Positions 44,589 to 55,404 of a DNA stretch of 64,000 bases are shown here, in pieces. Numbering within the stretch: position 1 is the stretch's first letter; each line of letters begins with the position of its first letter. The notes beneath the pieces were generated by a model, which was not told the DNA's origin, did not search any database, and saw only the letters and a list, made by a program, of their open reading frames with translations. Position numbers and translations under genes: made by a program. Source of the DNA: Haplosporangium gracile. Lineage: Eukaryota > Mortierellomycota > Mortierellomycetes > Mortierellales > Mortierellaceae. Where the stretch lies: assembly GCA_015499985.1 (NCBI GenBank), contig JAAAUF010000009.1, positions 1 to 64,000 on the forward strand, in the 5' to 3' direction.

Positions 44589-46727
44589 GGCTTTCGAGAT
44601 GTAGTGGTGTGGTGACGCGAGTTATGAGCTAAACAGAGGTGCGAGTATATTCATGAACGTTGCTGTCCTTGGCGCGATCGATTGAACTTTGGTTTGATTC
44701 TAGGAAAGTGAACGAGAGAACAAGTATAATGAAAATCAAAAAAAAGTGAAAACGATCGGTCAGCGCGACGGGTGTGATTTGAAGGCGGGTTGGTTTGCCA
44801 CAACAGGAGCTGTATGTTGCGATGGCAAAGGGAAAGAAAGGCGTGGACAGTAGTGGCAGTGACGATGCAGAAGCGGAACGAGGCGCAAGCAAAGGCTAGG
44901 GTGAGTTTCCTGGTAGCGATTGCGAGGCTATTGTTCTCGGTGCTGTTGGTTGCTGTTGAAGTGAAAACACATACGAATCGAGTTTCGGCGCAGGAGGATA
45001 AGAAGGAGGCCACGTCAAGGCGGGAGGGCGTGTCAGAACGGTGAAGTTGTTGTTATTATTGGAAGTGTGGGGCGAGGCGATAAGTGAAAGGAAAGCAATG
45101 AGTGGTTAAATTAACGAGTGAGTGAAGAGTGAGAGGGAGAGGGAGAGTGGATGGATGCGAAAAAAGAGCAAGGAAATCAACCAACGAAGGGTGAAAAAGA
45201 GTCAGAGCGAGAATTTGTAATTGGAAAAATAGACGAAAAGCGAGAACGTCTTTTCAGCCAGTCAGGGTGGGTCACGAATCACCATTGCAAATACATAGGT
45301 CGAATTGAAGGCGGGGATCGGACGACAATATAAAAGGGGGACTCTTTTTTTTTCTTTTTCTTCACTCCCTCTTCTTTATTATTTTATCAACCGAACAAAC
45401 ACTGGAGTGGAAGTGCACCGGGTGTCCACTAGCTTAAATCTAGAACAGAACCTTGCTATGGACAGAGAGCATAAACAGCACAACTAACTATTTGTTATCC
45501 TTGTCTTTTTGTCAACAACATGATGTATCAACAATAGCAACAATAACTCCATCAATCGATTAATCCACTGTGTTGTTATTTTTGTTGTTCGTTCGTGTCA
45601 CCCTCTCCCATTCACTCTCTGTCATTTGTAAATCGCTTCTGCGTGAAAAAAAATAAATAAATAGTATAAATATCAGCTACGGAGACAGATAGTAAGGGTC
45701 GCAACCACAAAATATTGGTTCCTCGAGACAATATGAACGAGGTTTGGAGAAAGAAAAGAGATCGGTAGGGGAGAGAGATATAGTTGAGGTGAATGCAATA
45801 GCTGATGGCGCATAAGAAATGCTAGGAAGAGACTGATAGACTGTTCAACTGATCGCGCCTGAATATCGAGCCGTTAACGTGAACTGATCGCACGAGATAT
45901 CTATGCCCCCATTATTTCACAGTCCTATGTGTCGAATATCCTAGGTACTAGGGCATCATCAGTCCCATACACTACCCTTTTTCCACAACCGCGTGTCCTA
46001 GGTATCTAGCCTTTGCGCCGCACAGACATAAAGAGCTGAACAAGCTTAAGCCAAATGGATATAGTTGTCTTTTTTTGTTGCCTTCATCATAGCCATTGTT
46101 CTCTTCACCTTCTCTTTACTATGGTACACCCTGTCTACCCAGCCTCTTTCTATTGTTCTGTAGATGGACGCTTTCACTGATCCTTTTTGTCTCCTCCCCC
46201 GCCCCTACTTTGTTGTCGTTCTATTGTCTTTTTGGACAACATCAAGAACAAAGAATAAGCGAGCAAGCGAGACCTAGCCATGCTGAGCGACTCCTCCCTG
46301 TTCCGTTTCTAATCTTTTCTGGCCCCTGAAAAAAACCAATTAGAAACAAAAGGCCTGTTGTTCGTTCTCCATCTCCGAGCAAAGTTGGCTGCCAGGTGGT
46401 CAGATGGAGACATTTCAATGCCGTCATCTCAAGACTTTGTTTGATTCAGTCGCACACATTTCAAACTAAGAAGAAGAAACAAAATTCAACATCGATGTCA
46501 TGGTGCATCTTTCCCTTCGGTCCGTCTTTCCTCCTCTTTTTCATTTTCTATATCTACTTCCCTTCTTTGTTTTCATTTCCAACCTTTTCTTTTCTTCTCC
46601 ACTTTTCATCTTCCTCTTCTCTCTCATCATCCATCCATCCTCCCTTCTTTCATAATCCTCTTATCCCTCCTCCTCCTCTCTCCTTTTGTTTCATTTCCTA
46701 CCCCTCCCCATCAAAATACCCTAAGAA
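44589..46727. other. Divergent intergenic region
   Basis: About 2.1 kb between the capping-like gene (-) and the secreted protein gene (+). The first 600 bases are GA-rich on +, that is pyrimidine-rich on the capping gene's strand. A strong TATA-like promoter motif with a following T/C run lies at 45329 on + with no long open frame after it. Pyrimidine-rich sequence from 46500 to 46720 leads into the secreted protein. No gene recognised. Confidence 0.5.
45329..45335 (+). promoter_or_regulatory. TATA-like element without an adjacent gene
   Basis: TATAAAA followed by GGGGGACTC and a long T/C tract, like the core promoters of real genes here. The next long frame starts 1.4 kb away, so it could drive a spliced leader of that gene or a non-coding RNA. 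Confidence 0.35.
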
Positions 46728-47471
46728 ATGCTATCTTTTCGTTGGCTGCTGTGTTGGCTCTCATGCACCCTTCTCCTTATCCACGCAGCACCCATTCCTC
46801 CTTCTCCCTCTGCATCCACACCATCTATCACAGCCGCAACAACCTTGACCTCTCCACGAGTACCTTCAACCAACCGCACCCCGTCAATGAACGAACAGAA
46901 GCGGTCTAGTATCTTTGCCAATCTACTCAGAGACCCAGCCGCCATCTCATACCCTGGGCTCATGCTCTACCCAGACCCTCCCCCCATCCCCAACGTCGTT
47001 CTTCCCGTTATACCTCCTCCTGATCCCCATCCTCAACCTCCTGTTCCCACAGGAACCCCTGGCCAACCAAATCCCGGGGTTCCCGAATATCCCTCTGGTG
47101 GCTTTATGGACGTTGCACTCCTGGGAGCAACATGCCAGGCTAGTAGAATGCCCAACTTCCCAGCCACTATTCCGATTGCCGTCGGAGTCATCCGCCTGTT
47201 CAGGAAGGCGACGTATCGAGACGAGGCCGCTGTGGTCAGAGGATGTGGATGCATGCCCCTCGAAAGTCCGATCCAAATTGAATCCTTTGTCGCATCCACA
47301 AACCACGCTGTTGCCTTCTATACTTCCGCCAATTGCGAAGGACAACCTTACTACCAACGCTTCAACAAGCATTATGATGTCGAGCCCAACATGATAGCCA
47401 ACAGTATCAAAATTTTCCAAGGAGTCGTCGATCCTCTTCCCTTGCCCAAGGACGGCGGCCTCCTTCGCTAA
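46728..47471 (+). CDS. Secreted protein with proline-rich stalk and small Cys domain
   Basis: Single exon, 247 residues; no specific ortholog recognised. Residues 1-21 are a signal peptide (MLSFRWLLCWLSCTLLLIHA, cleavage near HAA-PIPP). Residues 22-120 are Ser/Thr/Pro-rich, with PPP and PGQPNPG stretches that may be O-glycosylated. The C-terminal 120 residues form a compact domain with Cys in GATCQAS, RGCGCMP and SANCEGQ. The segment HAVAFYTSANCEGQ then SIKIFQG resembles one motif of the beta/gamma-crystallin fold, in which such a strand pattern is usual, but I hold that loosely. It is probably exported to the wall or medium. The gene lies alone between two large intergenic regions. Confidence 0.8.
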   Translation: MLSFRWLLCWLSCTLLLIHAAPIPPSPSASTPSITAATTLTSPRVPSTNRTPSMNEQKRSSIFANLLRDPAAISYPGLMLYPDPPPIPNVVLPVIPPPDPHPQPPVPTGTPGQPNPGVPEYPSGGFMDVALLGATCQASRMPNFPATIPIAVGVIRLFRKATYRDEAAVVRGCGCMPLESPIQIESFVASTNHAVAFYTSANCEGQPYYQRFNKHYDVEPNMIANSIKIFQGVVDPLPLPKDGGLLR

Positions 47472-48730
47472 ATCACAAGCAATAGCAGTAATAGCAACAA
47501 GGACAGAGACATCCAACCGACCTGGTCTGTTTTTGTGATTCCGATAACTGAGAAAGGGCAAACGTTTCGCTTCTCTTCTTTTATCGAATATTTTATTCTT
47601 TGTGGCTTGCCAGCTTGCGGCTCTCATTCCTCCTTCCTGGAACCACAACGCTGAACCGAGTGAGTGCGAAACACGCCTCGCAAACCTTTTGTAACTATCG
47701 TTTTCATTTTTATCTTCTCAATACCTTTCTTTGCTTTCTTCTTCTCCCTATACCCTTCTTAGCTTTCCCAGCTTGCGCACGATTATACCCCTCCACTAGC
47801 TGTTAATAAATCTTCTACATCACAAAAACAAAGTCCTTGTGTCTTTCAATGATGCTGAAGTTGAAGATTTGTTCAAAAAATGGGACATTCTCTTCGTTTT
47901 TTTATGTAGCTGCAAACAAACTACTAGAAAACCCCAGCGGCCAATTGAAAGACGCCAAAAATACAAGAGTTGATCTGCTCCCATGGTTTGATTCTAATTT
48001 CTTTTTGTACTTGCGAGAATGCAAGTCCAGTCGAGCAGGCGAGCCAGTCGTGAGCATGAGCGGAATGGAATAGGCAGGATGTTTATCTATCTAATTACCC
48101 CTGCCTACGATCGCCCTGAAGGGCGAGAGAAAAAGCCAGCGAGAGAGCAGCGGAATTGACAAATTGGGGATGAGAATGAGTTATGAATTAAAAACGAGAG
48201 CGCGTATTGTAGAGAAGAAGAAGAAAGAAAAGAAAAAAAAAGATGGTAGAATTGCACGTGTGTTTGTGCGCAAGATAATATTTTGTGGACAGGCCGGCTA
48301 ACAAGCTTTTTTGTCTTTTACTCCTTATCTCTTATCCTTTTCCTCACACCGCCTTCTCTCCCCCATCCCCCCTTTGCCATCACTTTCAACAGGTAAGTTT
48401 GTCTTTGTCTGTCTGTCTAATCACAAAACACCGCTCACTTGCATCTCATAGAAGTCAAGTCAAACCAGATCAGCTGCTATTCGGAGCAGGACTATTGAGC
48501 ATCAAGAGCGACATGTACAATGAAAGAGAATGCTGCAGGACGATCGACATCCTTGGAAGCAGAGGCCATCCCGATGAAGAAGGACACACACGCTGGAAAA
48601 GTCACTACCCTTTGCGAAATTGACGCTAACTTGCTTGCTGTTCGTGACCTCCATTCAAACAATAGAGTCACACATACACTGGAGACAGGACCGCAACAAA
48701 CAATCAACAGACTCTAATTGACGAACAACG
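47472..48730 (+). other. Intergenic region with a possible 5' UTR intron
   Basis: About 1.26 kb. 47472-47820 is the probable 3' region of the secreted protein gene (AATAAA at 47805). CAACAG|GTAAGT at 48393 and ATCAACAG at 48710, just before the next ATG, could bound a leader intron of the thioesterase-like gene. An open frame within (48285-48623) has no protein-like character. Confidence 0.35.
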
Positions 48731-49650
48731 ATGAACAATTTCTATCTCGCCCTTAGTGCGATCTTTCTGATCGCCCTTATCGCCGTCGTCGGCTTCGTCT
48801 CCAAAAAGCTCGGCGCCCTCAGGGATCCTCTTCAGATCTGGGAGGCCCTCAACAATGTCGGTCTTTTGCCTATCCGCATGCGGGCCTGGATCTTCTCAAC
48901 CGTTGTCGGAATCGCCAACCCTTACTCTAAGTCCATCAACTTCCGTATTACTGAGTTGAGAAAGGGCAAGTCTTGCGGAGTCATGAAGGTAAAAACACTG
49001 ACCCATATATGTTCAAAGCGTGCTTGTATCTGTGTCTCTCTTTCATTCTTTCACTTTTTTTTGATGCACCGACAAACCAGCCAGACAAGGAGGTCATGTT
49101 TTGGATTGCTGTCTTTACAGGGATGAAGAAGGACAACGAGACAAAGATGTAGCGAACAGGGTCAAACATGTCACTGATGCCCCTTACATTTTCTCGCCCT
49201 ATTATTTGTATGTGGGACCCTAATAGGAGACCAAGGCGATCTCCAACCCTTTCCGCTGCGTCCACGCTGCTGCTTTGATCACCTTTGGCGAGACTGTTGG
49301 AGGTCTGGCTGTTTTCACTCTCCTCGGAAAGAAGGATCGCGCTATTTTGACCAACATTAATGCGGAGGTAATTATATCCACTGAAGTTTGAACATGAATG
49401 TACCCCTATTTGAAAGGAGGTTTGTCCACCCAACATTTGTCGACGCCTTTTAACAAGATTACTTTGTGTCTGGTTGCGCTAATAGTACATCAAAGTGTCG
49501 CGCGGTTTATTGACTGCTAGCTCGGTCATTCAGCCAATAAAGGATCGGGAGATCAAGGAGCTCGTTAACGAGGTTCTGATCAAGAACGCTGCCTTCGAGA
49601 CCGTCGCCAAGCTCACCCTTACATGGAGAGTCGACCTCAAGGACCAGTAA
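48731..49650 (+). CDS. Hotdog-fold thioesterase-like protein (DUF4442 type)
   Basis: Exons 48731-48988, 49227-49367, 49486-49650, giving 187 residues. The N-terminus has one hydrophobic segment (LALSAIFLIALIAVVGFV), suggesting a membrane anchor. The rest fits the DUF4442 hotdog family: NPYSKSINFRITELRKGKS, then NPFRCVHAAALITFGETVGGLAVF (the central helix with its conserved His and Glu), then INAEYIKVSRGLLTASS. Relatives are presumed acyl-CoA thioesterases, but the substrate is unknown. The C-terminus ends LTLTWRVDLKDQ, a strand typical of the fold. Introns have GTAAAA and GTAATT donors and TAATAG acceptors, and phases agree. Confidence 0.82.
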
Positions 49651-49889
49651 ACTACTCGACGCCTTTGCCGGCATTTGCAGCTCTCACTCTACTCAACCCT
49701 TCCCCTACCAGCATCACTCTACTCTTCTCACAAGCACTGCATACATTCACATCAGGCATAAAGTACAATAAGTATACCAAATGAAGATGTACATAATTTT
49801 ATTATTGCTTGAACAGCTGTGCAATGAAAGGGAAAAAGAATGAAAAAATAAGGACGAAACGATAAACGCTTTTCTTAAGCGATAAAAAG

Positions 49890-51716
49890 CTAGACAGCCG
49901 ATGGATAGTAGAACACAGCAATGGCGATAATGACATATGTGCTTAACAACTGAACACCCTCGAGCCAATTGGACTCTCCATCCTGGATCAAGTAGTTAAC
50001 AATAAGGACTGAGACGAACATGATGCAGGTCTCAAAGGTATTGAAGAACAGGGTCATGGGCTGTCCAATGAACCAGCCGACAATGACCATGAGAGGTGTA
50101 ACAAACAGGGCAATCTGCATCGACGATCCAATAGCGACACCAATAGCCAGATCCATCTTGTTCTTCATCGCCACAGTGACAGCAGTGACGTGCTCGGCGG
50201 CGTTACCGACTATGGGCAACAAGATCAGGCCGATAAAGGTTGGGGAAATGTGCCATGACTCGGACAGACCCTCAATGGAATCGACCAGGAACTCTGCACA
50301 CAGCGCGACAACCAGAGTGACGATCAACAGCAGAGCGATCGACATCCAGACGGGGAGGACGGGCTCCTCCTCTTCCTCGTTCTCTGTAGCGTACAAGTAG
50401 GTATGGGTCTTGAGCTGGAAGTACAGGTAAAGAATATAGACGACCAGGAGAACGATCGATGTTCCGTACGAGAGAGACTGGATATGGTTCTTGTGGTCAA
50501 TCTCCTTGGCTGTGGCAACAAAGGCGGCGGGTATGAGGAGGGACAGACATGCCAGGGATAGGAGGGACGACGAAGTCTGCGCGGCAGTCTGGTTGAACTT
50601 TTGTTGTTGGAACTTGTATCCTCCACAGATAAAGCAAAGACCCAAAACCTAATTCATCGTTCGTTTGTTTGTTTTTGTTTTGGGGAGTGGAAGCAAGGTA
50701 TGTATACAGAAGTAGTTAGATCCGGGGGTTCGATTGTACCGACAGTAGACAACAAGAAAGAGAGGGAAAGAAAAAAAAAAGAAGAGAAAAGATTCCTGGG
50801 TTTACCAAAAGCAGGTTGGAAAGGACGGATCCAAGGACAGAGGCCTGGACAACGTCAATTTTGCCCTCCTTGAGCGCAACGATGGACAGAATCAGTTCGA
50901 CGGCATTTCCAAACGACGCATTCAGCAAAGCACCAAGATTCTAGATGTTCAGAGGGCAGAGGAAAAAAAGAGAGGGAACAGATATATGCGTGCGTGAGAA
51001 AAAAGACAACGATGCAGATCATATGGTCCTGTTCTTGATGAGATCGTTGAGAAAATAGTAACAATTACTGGCAAAAAAAAAAAAAAAAAGGGTGGATGTG
51101 CATCAACGTTCACTTTGCTCCTGCTTTGCAATTTGCGAATCCAGTCATCCCTTCATGCTATGTCATGTCGGGTTTGCTTGCTTGAAAGATGAAGATAGCA
51201 ACAGGGGAAAAGGCGGCACTTACGTCTCCAAGTCGCATTGCGATCTCCTCTGTCGCATATCCAAGCACTATTATGGGAGTCAATCAGTCATTGATATAAA
51301 ACAAAGAAAAACAGAGCCTAAAGACCACGCAAACTCATGGACTGAAGAAACATAAAAGGAAAGACGACAAACTTACACTTGGCAAGAGGGATGATGGCAA
51401 TAAAGTTGAGCACAAAGACAGTGACGGGGGCCCAATGCAGCTTGCTGGCAATGATACCGAGGGGGATGAACAAAAGAAGAATGTTGATCCTAGTCGCAAA
51501 CAGGATGACCTTGAGACACTCAAAGAACGACAACGGCTCGTGAAGATGGTGGTCAGGGGCAAGAGCGATTCCTTGCTGAGTATGCTTCGCGCCACAGAGC
51601 GAGCGAACACCGCGGATGGTCACCCGGTGGGCGGGCGTGTTCATCAAGGGTTCGTCGTGTTCGTCGATGGACCGTGGACGACGGTGGGTAGTGGTGGCGT
51701 TGTTGTTGTTTGCCAT
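49890..51716 (-). CDS. VCX1: Vacuolar Ca2+/H+ exchanger (CAX family)
   Basis: Antiporter that loads Ca2+ into the vacuole using the proton gradient. Exons (-): 51716-51377, 51267-51224, 50940-50806, 50648-49890, giving 425 residues, as usual for fungal Vcx1. It begins with a hydrophilic tail of about 60 residues, then about eleven membrane segments. The two alpha repeats carry the ion-binding signatures [28 protein letters not shown] and [28 protein letters not shown]. An acidic loop ([10 protein letters not shown]) separates the halves, as in the family. The gene diverges from the antizyme gene with 1.5 kb between them. Confidence 0.95.
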
Positions 51717-53264
51717 TGAACCTGGGAGTGTATCCGTGAGTAGAAACTGGTGTTGTTGTTTGATGAGGGTGCTGATTCGGATAATGATTCTTGGGGTATT
51801 TATCGGCTTTCTTGGTATCGACGGGGGACTTGGATTAGTGTCGATGGTAGAAAGTCAGGTCGAGATGCGAAGGGAGAGTGAAGAGGAGGAAGAGAAGAGA
51901 AGAGAGGAGAAAAAAGAAGGAAGACAGAAAGAAATAGAAAAAAGAAGACTGAGAAAAGTTTGGTAAAAACAACGAAAACAGAATGGATGGCGAGTGAATG
52001 GTCCATTGGATCGGACCTTTAGCGGGACATGCAGACGCTGCTCGCGGGCGAACTTCACTCCTGAATCACCCAGCCACGACCACGGAGGCAAAGGATAGGA
52101 GGAGGAGGAGGAGGATGAGGAGGAGGAGTAGGAGGAGGAGGAGGAGGAGAGAGGGTCGAAACACTCACTCCTATGGAGGTTCTCCAACAACAAAATTATA
52201 AGTCGCCTTTCTGTGCCTCTCTTCTTTTGTGAATGATGCCTCTCCTTTCCCATTATCATGCAAAATAGCATCGTGTCCATTGAAAACGACCAATCGGTCA
52301 AGTCGGTGTCGTCTGTGCGCTTGTGCCTAAATATTCTAGGCAAAGTCGGCAAACATAAAACAGCAATAAGACTTTTACCAAAACAAAAGGAGAGGCGGAT
52401 TAGATAGGGTTGGTTCCCTCTCTCCCTCTCTCCCTCTCTCCCTCTCTCCCTCCACCTCGAAACAAGTCGAGAGCAAAGCGGAGTTCTTTTTTCTTGCTTC
52501 CTCTCTTGAAATATCGACGCTGCATTGCCTTTTGCTTGCTGGTACATAGTTTGGCGCAAGTTGTACAACTCACAAGCGCTCTTTCGAGATAACTACAAAG
52601 AGGGCTGAATTGTGAAGCGACAACTAAGAACAGAGTTTCGATTGATGCATGCAACCTCTCGACAGCCTGCTTCACGAGACGAGTCCACTCTCCAATACTT
52701 AGTATGACAAGCGGACAGGGACTTGACTCGGGCATTGCTGCGAGCTAGAGAGTTGTAGCTCGCATTAGAGGTCAGCGTTTGAGTTGTGAGAATGCGGGGT
52801 TGCAACATGGATTTTTAATAGTGTTGTTTACAAAGAAAATGTTCATAGGAACGCGTGAGTGACTTTTAAACGCGTCAAAGATAGCAATGTGTTGGGTAAA
52901 CAACGCTATATGTTTGGTTCTTATTCTCATTCTCATTCTCATCCTCATTCTCATTGTCATTCTCATCCTAACATAAGTCCCCTGTGAGTGTACCAAGGAT
53001 AATGACTCAGTTTTGGACCTTGGGTCCCCAGTTCCACGTGACTGATGGTCTTAGCCGATTTTCGAGTTGGTCACGCGGCAACTGTCGAGGTCCTTGGGTC
53101 TTGTGCATGCAAACCACCATTACAAATTCACATCTCTTCATTCATTGCAGCAAACAAACCAAAACAGACAACAAACCAACGCTACTCCTGATAGACAGCA
53201 GACTGCCGACATCTAGCAAACTTACAGCACAACAACGACAACCACAAGCAAAGTTTTATTCATC
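51717..53264. other. Divergent intergenic region (VCX1 / antizyme)
   Basis: About 1.55 kb. It holds a GGAGGA-rich stretch (52098-52150), a CTCCCTCT repeat (52419-52455) and an ATTCTC hexamer repeat (52923-52968). No protein-like frame seen. Confidence 0.5.
52923..52968 (+). repeat. ATTCTC hexamer microsatellite
   Basis: Seven to eight imperfect tandem copies of ATTCTC, with ATCCTC and ATTGTC variants, about 300 bases upstream of the antizyme ATG. Confidence 0.9.
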
Positions 53265-54619
53265 ATGGAGGGCCTCAATAACAGCAACGCTGCCACAGTC
53301 AACACCAACACGAGCAGTAGTACAACTGCCCGTAATAGTGCCCTGTTGGCCTTCAATCTGCCCCTCGACAGCTTCGCCTCGGCTCCAACATCTGCTCAGC
53401 GGTCGATGAATCCTGACGTCTTGGCCATCTGCCTGACCAACGAGGCCAGCGGGGAGGCCAACTGCTACGTTTATTCGACCTGTAAGTTTCTCACACTCCC
53501 TTCAATCCACGCTTTGTTTTCGGCCGTAACTCTGCCTTTTTTTTAAGGACAACAAAGTTACCGGACACACGAGCTAAAAAAGATCATCCTTTCCTATGTT
53601 TGTAAACTAGTGGAGGGCAGTAAGCGGTGGTGTTCCTGACATCGCTTTTAATGATTGCGCGACAATGCTCACTGGCCTGAGTGGCAGTCGGACCAGTGAG
53701 CAGAGTCGCCAGGTCGGCATCTTGAAAGAGACTGCCTCGTTTGTGAGAGAGATGAATCCACATACTACCACTACAACAGCCTCATTCGAAGATACCGGCC
53801 ATACATCACTGACCTGCAGCAGTGGAGTCGGAGAAACAGGAGAATCATTGGGAGACGAGTTTGACATACGGACCCGAGTCGATGCCACCCTGACGATTAC
53901 CTCGAACGACGCCAAGATGAATACCTGGTTTGGATTCAAGTCTAACGGCGCTTTGTACCTGCGAGGTGACGGATGGGATGACATGGACATTCGAGAGGTA
54001 AATAACAATAACGCCTCGTTGTATCGAGATCGTTCGATTTGGAATTCGACATCTTTATTCTGTTCGTAATTTGTTTGTTATTGGACGCGAGAGTGAGGCG
54101 TCCGTTTTCCTGCTGTGGGGAAAACAGATTTGGCCATTTGAGAACTTATAATGGCTGATTGGCCGAAGGATGACAGGCTGTCAATGGAGATCCTGTACTG
54201 ACTTTTTTTCCCATTCTTTGTTCAATATTACGAATGTGATCCAAATAGAGCATTGTGGCAGCATTAGAGCTTGCGGAAGAGCAACTCGAATGTTCATCTG
54301 TCTATCTGTGCCTCGAGAAGAGCAATCCCCATCTCAGTAAGTGTTAGATGCCAACGCCTAATGACTTGCATTGATGATCTCTACACTGAAAATAATGCAT
54401 ATGGCCATCAAACATGAGTGAACGAAGTAAAAAAAACATTGCGAGAGGAGACGAGAGTAATTCAACTGATTGATTTTGCTAACGTCCAAATTTATGTTGG
54501 TGTACGACTTGATAGCACAACTTACACATGCGCTGTTGTACGCAACATTTCAGCTGGTCACTCCGGGGGTATTACCCCACGCAGACCCAAAGTACTTGGT
54601 CATGGGGATTGACTTTTGA
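53265..54619 (+). CDS. OAZ: Ornithine decarboxylase antizyme, expressed by +1 ribosomal frameshift
   Basis: Antizyme binds ornithine decarboxylase, sends it to the proteasome and blocks polyamine uptake. Exons 53265-53481, 53611-53997, 54249-54336, 54516-54619. In the zero frame the first ORF runs 81 codons and ends TGG-TGT-TCC-TGA (UGA at 53637-53639), the classic antizyme shift site. Skipping the T at 53637 continues GAC-ATC-GCT-TTT, giving 264 residues in all. The shifted frame holds the antizyme fold: DATLTITSND, NGALYLRGDGWDDMDIRE, SIVAALELAEEQLECSSVYLCLEKSN, and the end FQLVTPGVLPHADPKYLVMGIDF. High polyamine promotes the shift in known antizymes, which makes a feedback loop. Splicing across 53481/53611 is needed to create the site. 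A GCTAAC branch point precedes the last acceptor. Confidence 0.94.
53628..53639 (+). promoter_or_regulatory. Programmed +1 frameshift site (UGG UGU UCC UGA)
   Basis: The zero-frame ORF1 of antizyme ends at UCC-UGA. All later antizyme homology lies in the +1 frame, starting with GAC directly after the slipped U. This heptad-type site is the same as in animal and fission-yeast antizymes. I did not find a pseudoknot by eye. Confidence 0.93.
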
Positions 54620-55404
54620 CTTTTAGGTCCCGAGAATTTTACATAGTATGTGCTTTTGGTTTCTACTCTTTGCAAATGTATTCTGTTTTTGTTGCCATGA
54701 TAAAGTGGTCTCAGTAAGTGTGTTGTACTTTTAATTGATAGTGTAGTGATGTATGAGATTTTGTGCACAGATTGACAACAGATAGGATATACGTGCCGTC
54801 GTCGATGTTTGTAGATAGATAGATCTGGAGAAACTATTTGTGGACTCAATGTTCTTTTTCTTCCCTCTTCTTCCTGTGGGCGGACCCTGAGCAGACACAT
54901 GGTACGGAGCAGCCGATAACTGGAATATCGGGGAATTTCATGAGAGAGAATGTGTGTAAGCATCGGCAAAGATGTCAGTCAGCATCATGGAAGAATGGCA
55001 GAACAACGTTTTTTTTTTATAAACATAATTCTAGCGGAGAATGGGGGACGTCGTTTATGATTGTGCACGGAAAAATTGTTTGTCGTTTGGTGCAGCATCG
55101 CTAAGAAATTAAACGAGAAAGAGACGTTTTGTTTCCCCAGGACTGATTAAAAAAACATATAAATAGTCGCGCAGAGAACAGTGGTGGATCAGACTCAAAA
55201 AAGACAATCAACCAGTTCAACTAAAACATCCAGAACAAGTATCTTTTCCCTCTCTTCCTCTTCTTCTCTTTCTCTTCCCCGTTTCTTCTTCATCTCTCAC
55301 TCCACTCCACCTCCCTCTTCTTTCCTTCTCCTTTCCACTCTATCTTCCTTGTTCACATTCTCACTCCACCTTGCAAATTACACCCTCCCTTACAAACACC
55401 AATA
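54620..55404 (+). other. Intergenic region with TATA box
   Basis: About 785 bases. TATAAATA at 55158-55165 and the CT-rich tract after it (55240-55350) are the likely promoter of the phosphatase gene. No gene seen. Confidence 0.5.
55158..55165 (+). promoter_or_regulatory. TATA box of the PHOSPHO-like gene
   Basis: TATAAATA about 240 bases upstream of the phosphatase ATG, followed by a long pyrimidine-rich leader. Confidence 0.5.

Noticed and set aside
49747..49968. - strand frame at the 3' end of the Ca2+/H+ exchanger
   Set aside because: It overlaps the exchanger's last exon in another frame and has no homology that I recognise.
50727..50745. GGGTTCGATTG resembling a tRNA B box
   Set aside because: No cloverleaf can be drawn around it; it lies inside an exchanger intron.
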